A program made the translations under genes and the position numbers. DNA of 64,000 nucleotides from Oceanobacillus arenosus. Lineage in GTDB: Bacteria; Bacillota; Bacilli; Bacillales; Amphibacillaceae. Shown one piece after another: positions 63,365 to 64,000 of this stretch. Numbering within the stretch: the stretch's first letter is position 1; the number at the start of each line of letters is the position of its first letter. Below the pieces are notes generated by a model. It worked only from the letters and a program-made list of their open reading frames with translations. It did not search any database and was not told where the DNA came from. Location: contig NZ_PIOC01000017.1 in NCBI RefSeq assembly GCF_003369575.1, positions 1-64,000 on the forward strand, read 5' to 3'.

Positions 63365-64000
63365 ATGGAGATTGGCACTCAAGGTTTAGAGAATAAACGG
63401 GGGAAACGCCAAATAAAGCGGTGGTATTCCTGGATTGGGTATGCAGCTTTATTTTGGTCGGTAATTTATGGAATCATGAATTTTTACTGGTTACTTGGCG
63501 GAGAAGGATATCCCTTTATACAGGAAGAGAGGACGGGGGTATTTTCAGCTTTATTCACTTATTTGCCAGTTCAAGCAGGCAGCGCCGTTTTTTGTGTGCT
63601 TTGTATTCTTGGAATATTTTTTAGCATAGCAATGCTCAAGGAGTGGGGGAGAAAGGTGTCTCCTCGGTTCATCGTGTTTTTTTCTTGGGGGTTTGCTGTT
63701 TTCTTGCTCCTGCTTATCCCTGATTACAGATTGATTGCTGCCATGGCTTATGCTTTCTTGTTTAAGTTCCCCTTTGGCTGGCAGATTTTGAATCAAGTTG
63801 TTTGCCTTATTGGTGGGTTACTGTGGGTATTTGCCATTATTTCTTATCAGCGTAAAGTGCGCAATGCTTGCAGGGATTGTGGACGTAAAGAGAATGGAAA
63901 ACCAATTGTATTAATAAGATGGACGAAATGGCTAATTTATGTCGCGGCTATTGCACCGCTACCCTATGCAATAATAAGATTTTCCTGGGCATTGGGGATA
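63365..64000 (+). CDS. Multi-TM membrane protein, partial (cut by window end)
   Basis: At least 212 residues, still open at the end. Membrane segments at about 24-45, 68-92, 100-118, 142-165 and 188-205. The start WIGYAALFWSVIYGIMNFYW with LLGGEGYPF recalls the DUF3995-like gene at 60456. A CRDCG pair lies in a cytoplasmic loop. AAAGGATTGTGTTCAA precedes ATG. Follows the kinase by 100 bases. Function unknown. Confidence 0.75.
   Translation, partial: MEIGTQGLENKRGKRQIKRWYSWIGYAALFWSVIYGIMNFYWLLGGEGYPFIQEERTGVFSALFTYLPVQAGSAVFCVLCILGIFFSIAMLKEWGRKVSPRFIVFFSWGFAVFLLLLIPDYRLIAAMAYAFLFKFPFGWQILNQVVCLIGGLLWVFAIISYQRKVRNACRDCGRKENGKPIVLIRWTKWLIYVAAIAPLPYAIIRFSWALGI

Overview
The window looks like the chromosome of a low-GC Bacillaceae (Oceanobacillus/Virgibacillus-type). 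Signs are the AT-rich sequence, strong GGAGG-type ribosome sites, frequent TTG/GTG starts, SAM-I riboswitches, a proline T-box ahead of proBA, BceRS-BceAB and cydABS with cydDC. The species assignment is inference; no rRNA is present.

1-10,090: the right-hand part of a prophage. An XRE repressor diverges from a tyrosine integrase across two palindromic operators. Then come a tail-associated (Tal-type) protein, a possible structured RNA, the lysis cassette (XhlA-like, holin, amidase), a post-lysis cassette of fibre/baseplate-like proteins, a second XRE gene coupled to an 18-residue peptide gene on the minus strand, and an FtsK-like translocase plus replication-relaxation pair. The element ends just before the 3' end of tRNA-Ser(CGA), a classic attachment position.

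10,200-24,500: mixed chromosomal genes. They include a YdhG-like protein, a complete BceRS-BceAB antimicrobial-peptide module with its operator over the end of the kinase gene, tRNA-Thr(CGT), small enzymes, a secreted protein made of 28-residue repeats, a possible structured RNA, an expansin-like protein, pdxK, a C45 peptidase-like enzyme and an amidase.

24,500-33,500: tRNA-Lys(CTT), an MFS transporter, then cydDC (+) facing cydABS (-). CydS is a small gene with a TTG start. Both cyd promoters carry Rex-type palindromes and share a second palindrome.

33,500-42,900: NRDE protein, SAM-I riboswitch with yezD, then an organosulfur operon: luciferase-like monooxygenase, acetyltransferase, MetQ-MetN-MetI-MetQ and an NtaA-type monooxygenase. 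A nucleoside hydrolase follows.

43,100-50,000: proline T-box with proBA, a two-domain CMD protein with its TetR regulator, and a quaternary-amine or ergothioneine-type ABC transporter whose permease is fused to its binding domain.

50,200-64,000: a frameshifted IS200/IS605 tnpB, a three-gene set that fits D-to-L amino acid conversion (M20 hydrolase, GNAT, OSBS/NSAR), luxS, a second SAM-I riboswitch driving a MetE-like methyltransferase through a 29-codon leader ORF, a cystine-type ABC transporter, and a two-component system flanked by membrane proteins, the last cut by the window end. Three copies of an undescribed (to me) hairpin-rich repeat family lie at about 20.5, 30.5 and 56.1 kb.

The unifying theme of the right half is sulfur: two SAM riboswitches, methionine-type and cystine-type uptake, two flavin monooxygenases, luxS and a methionine synthase-like enzyme.
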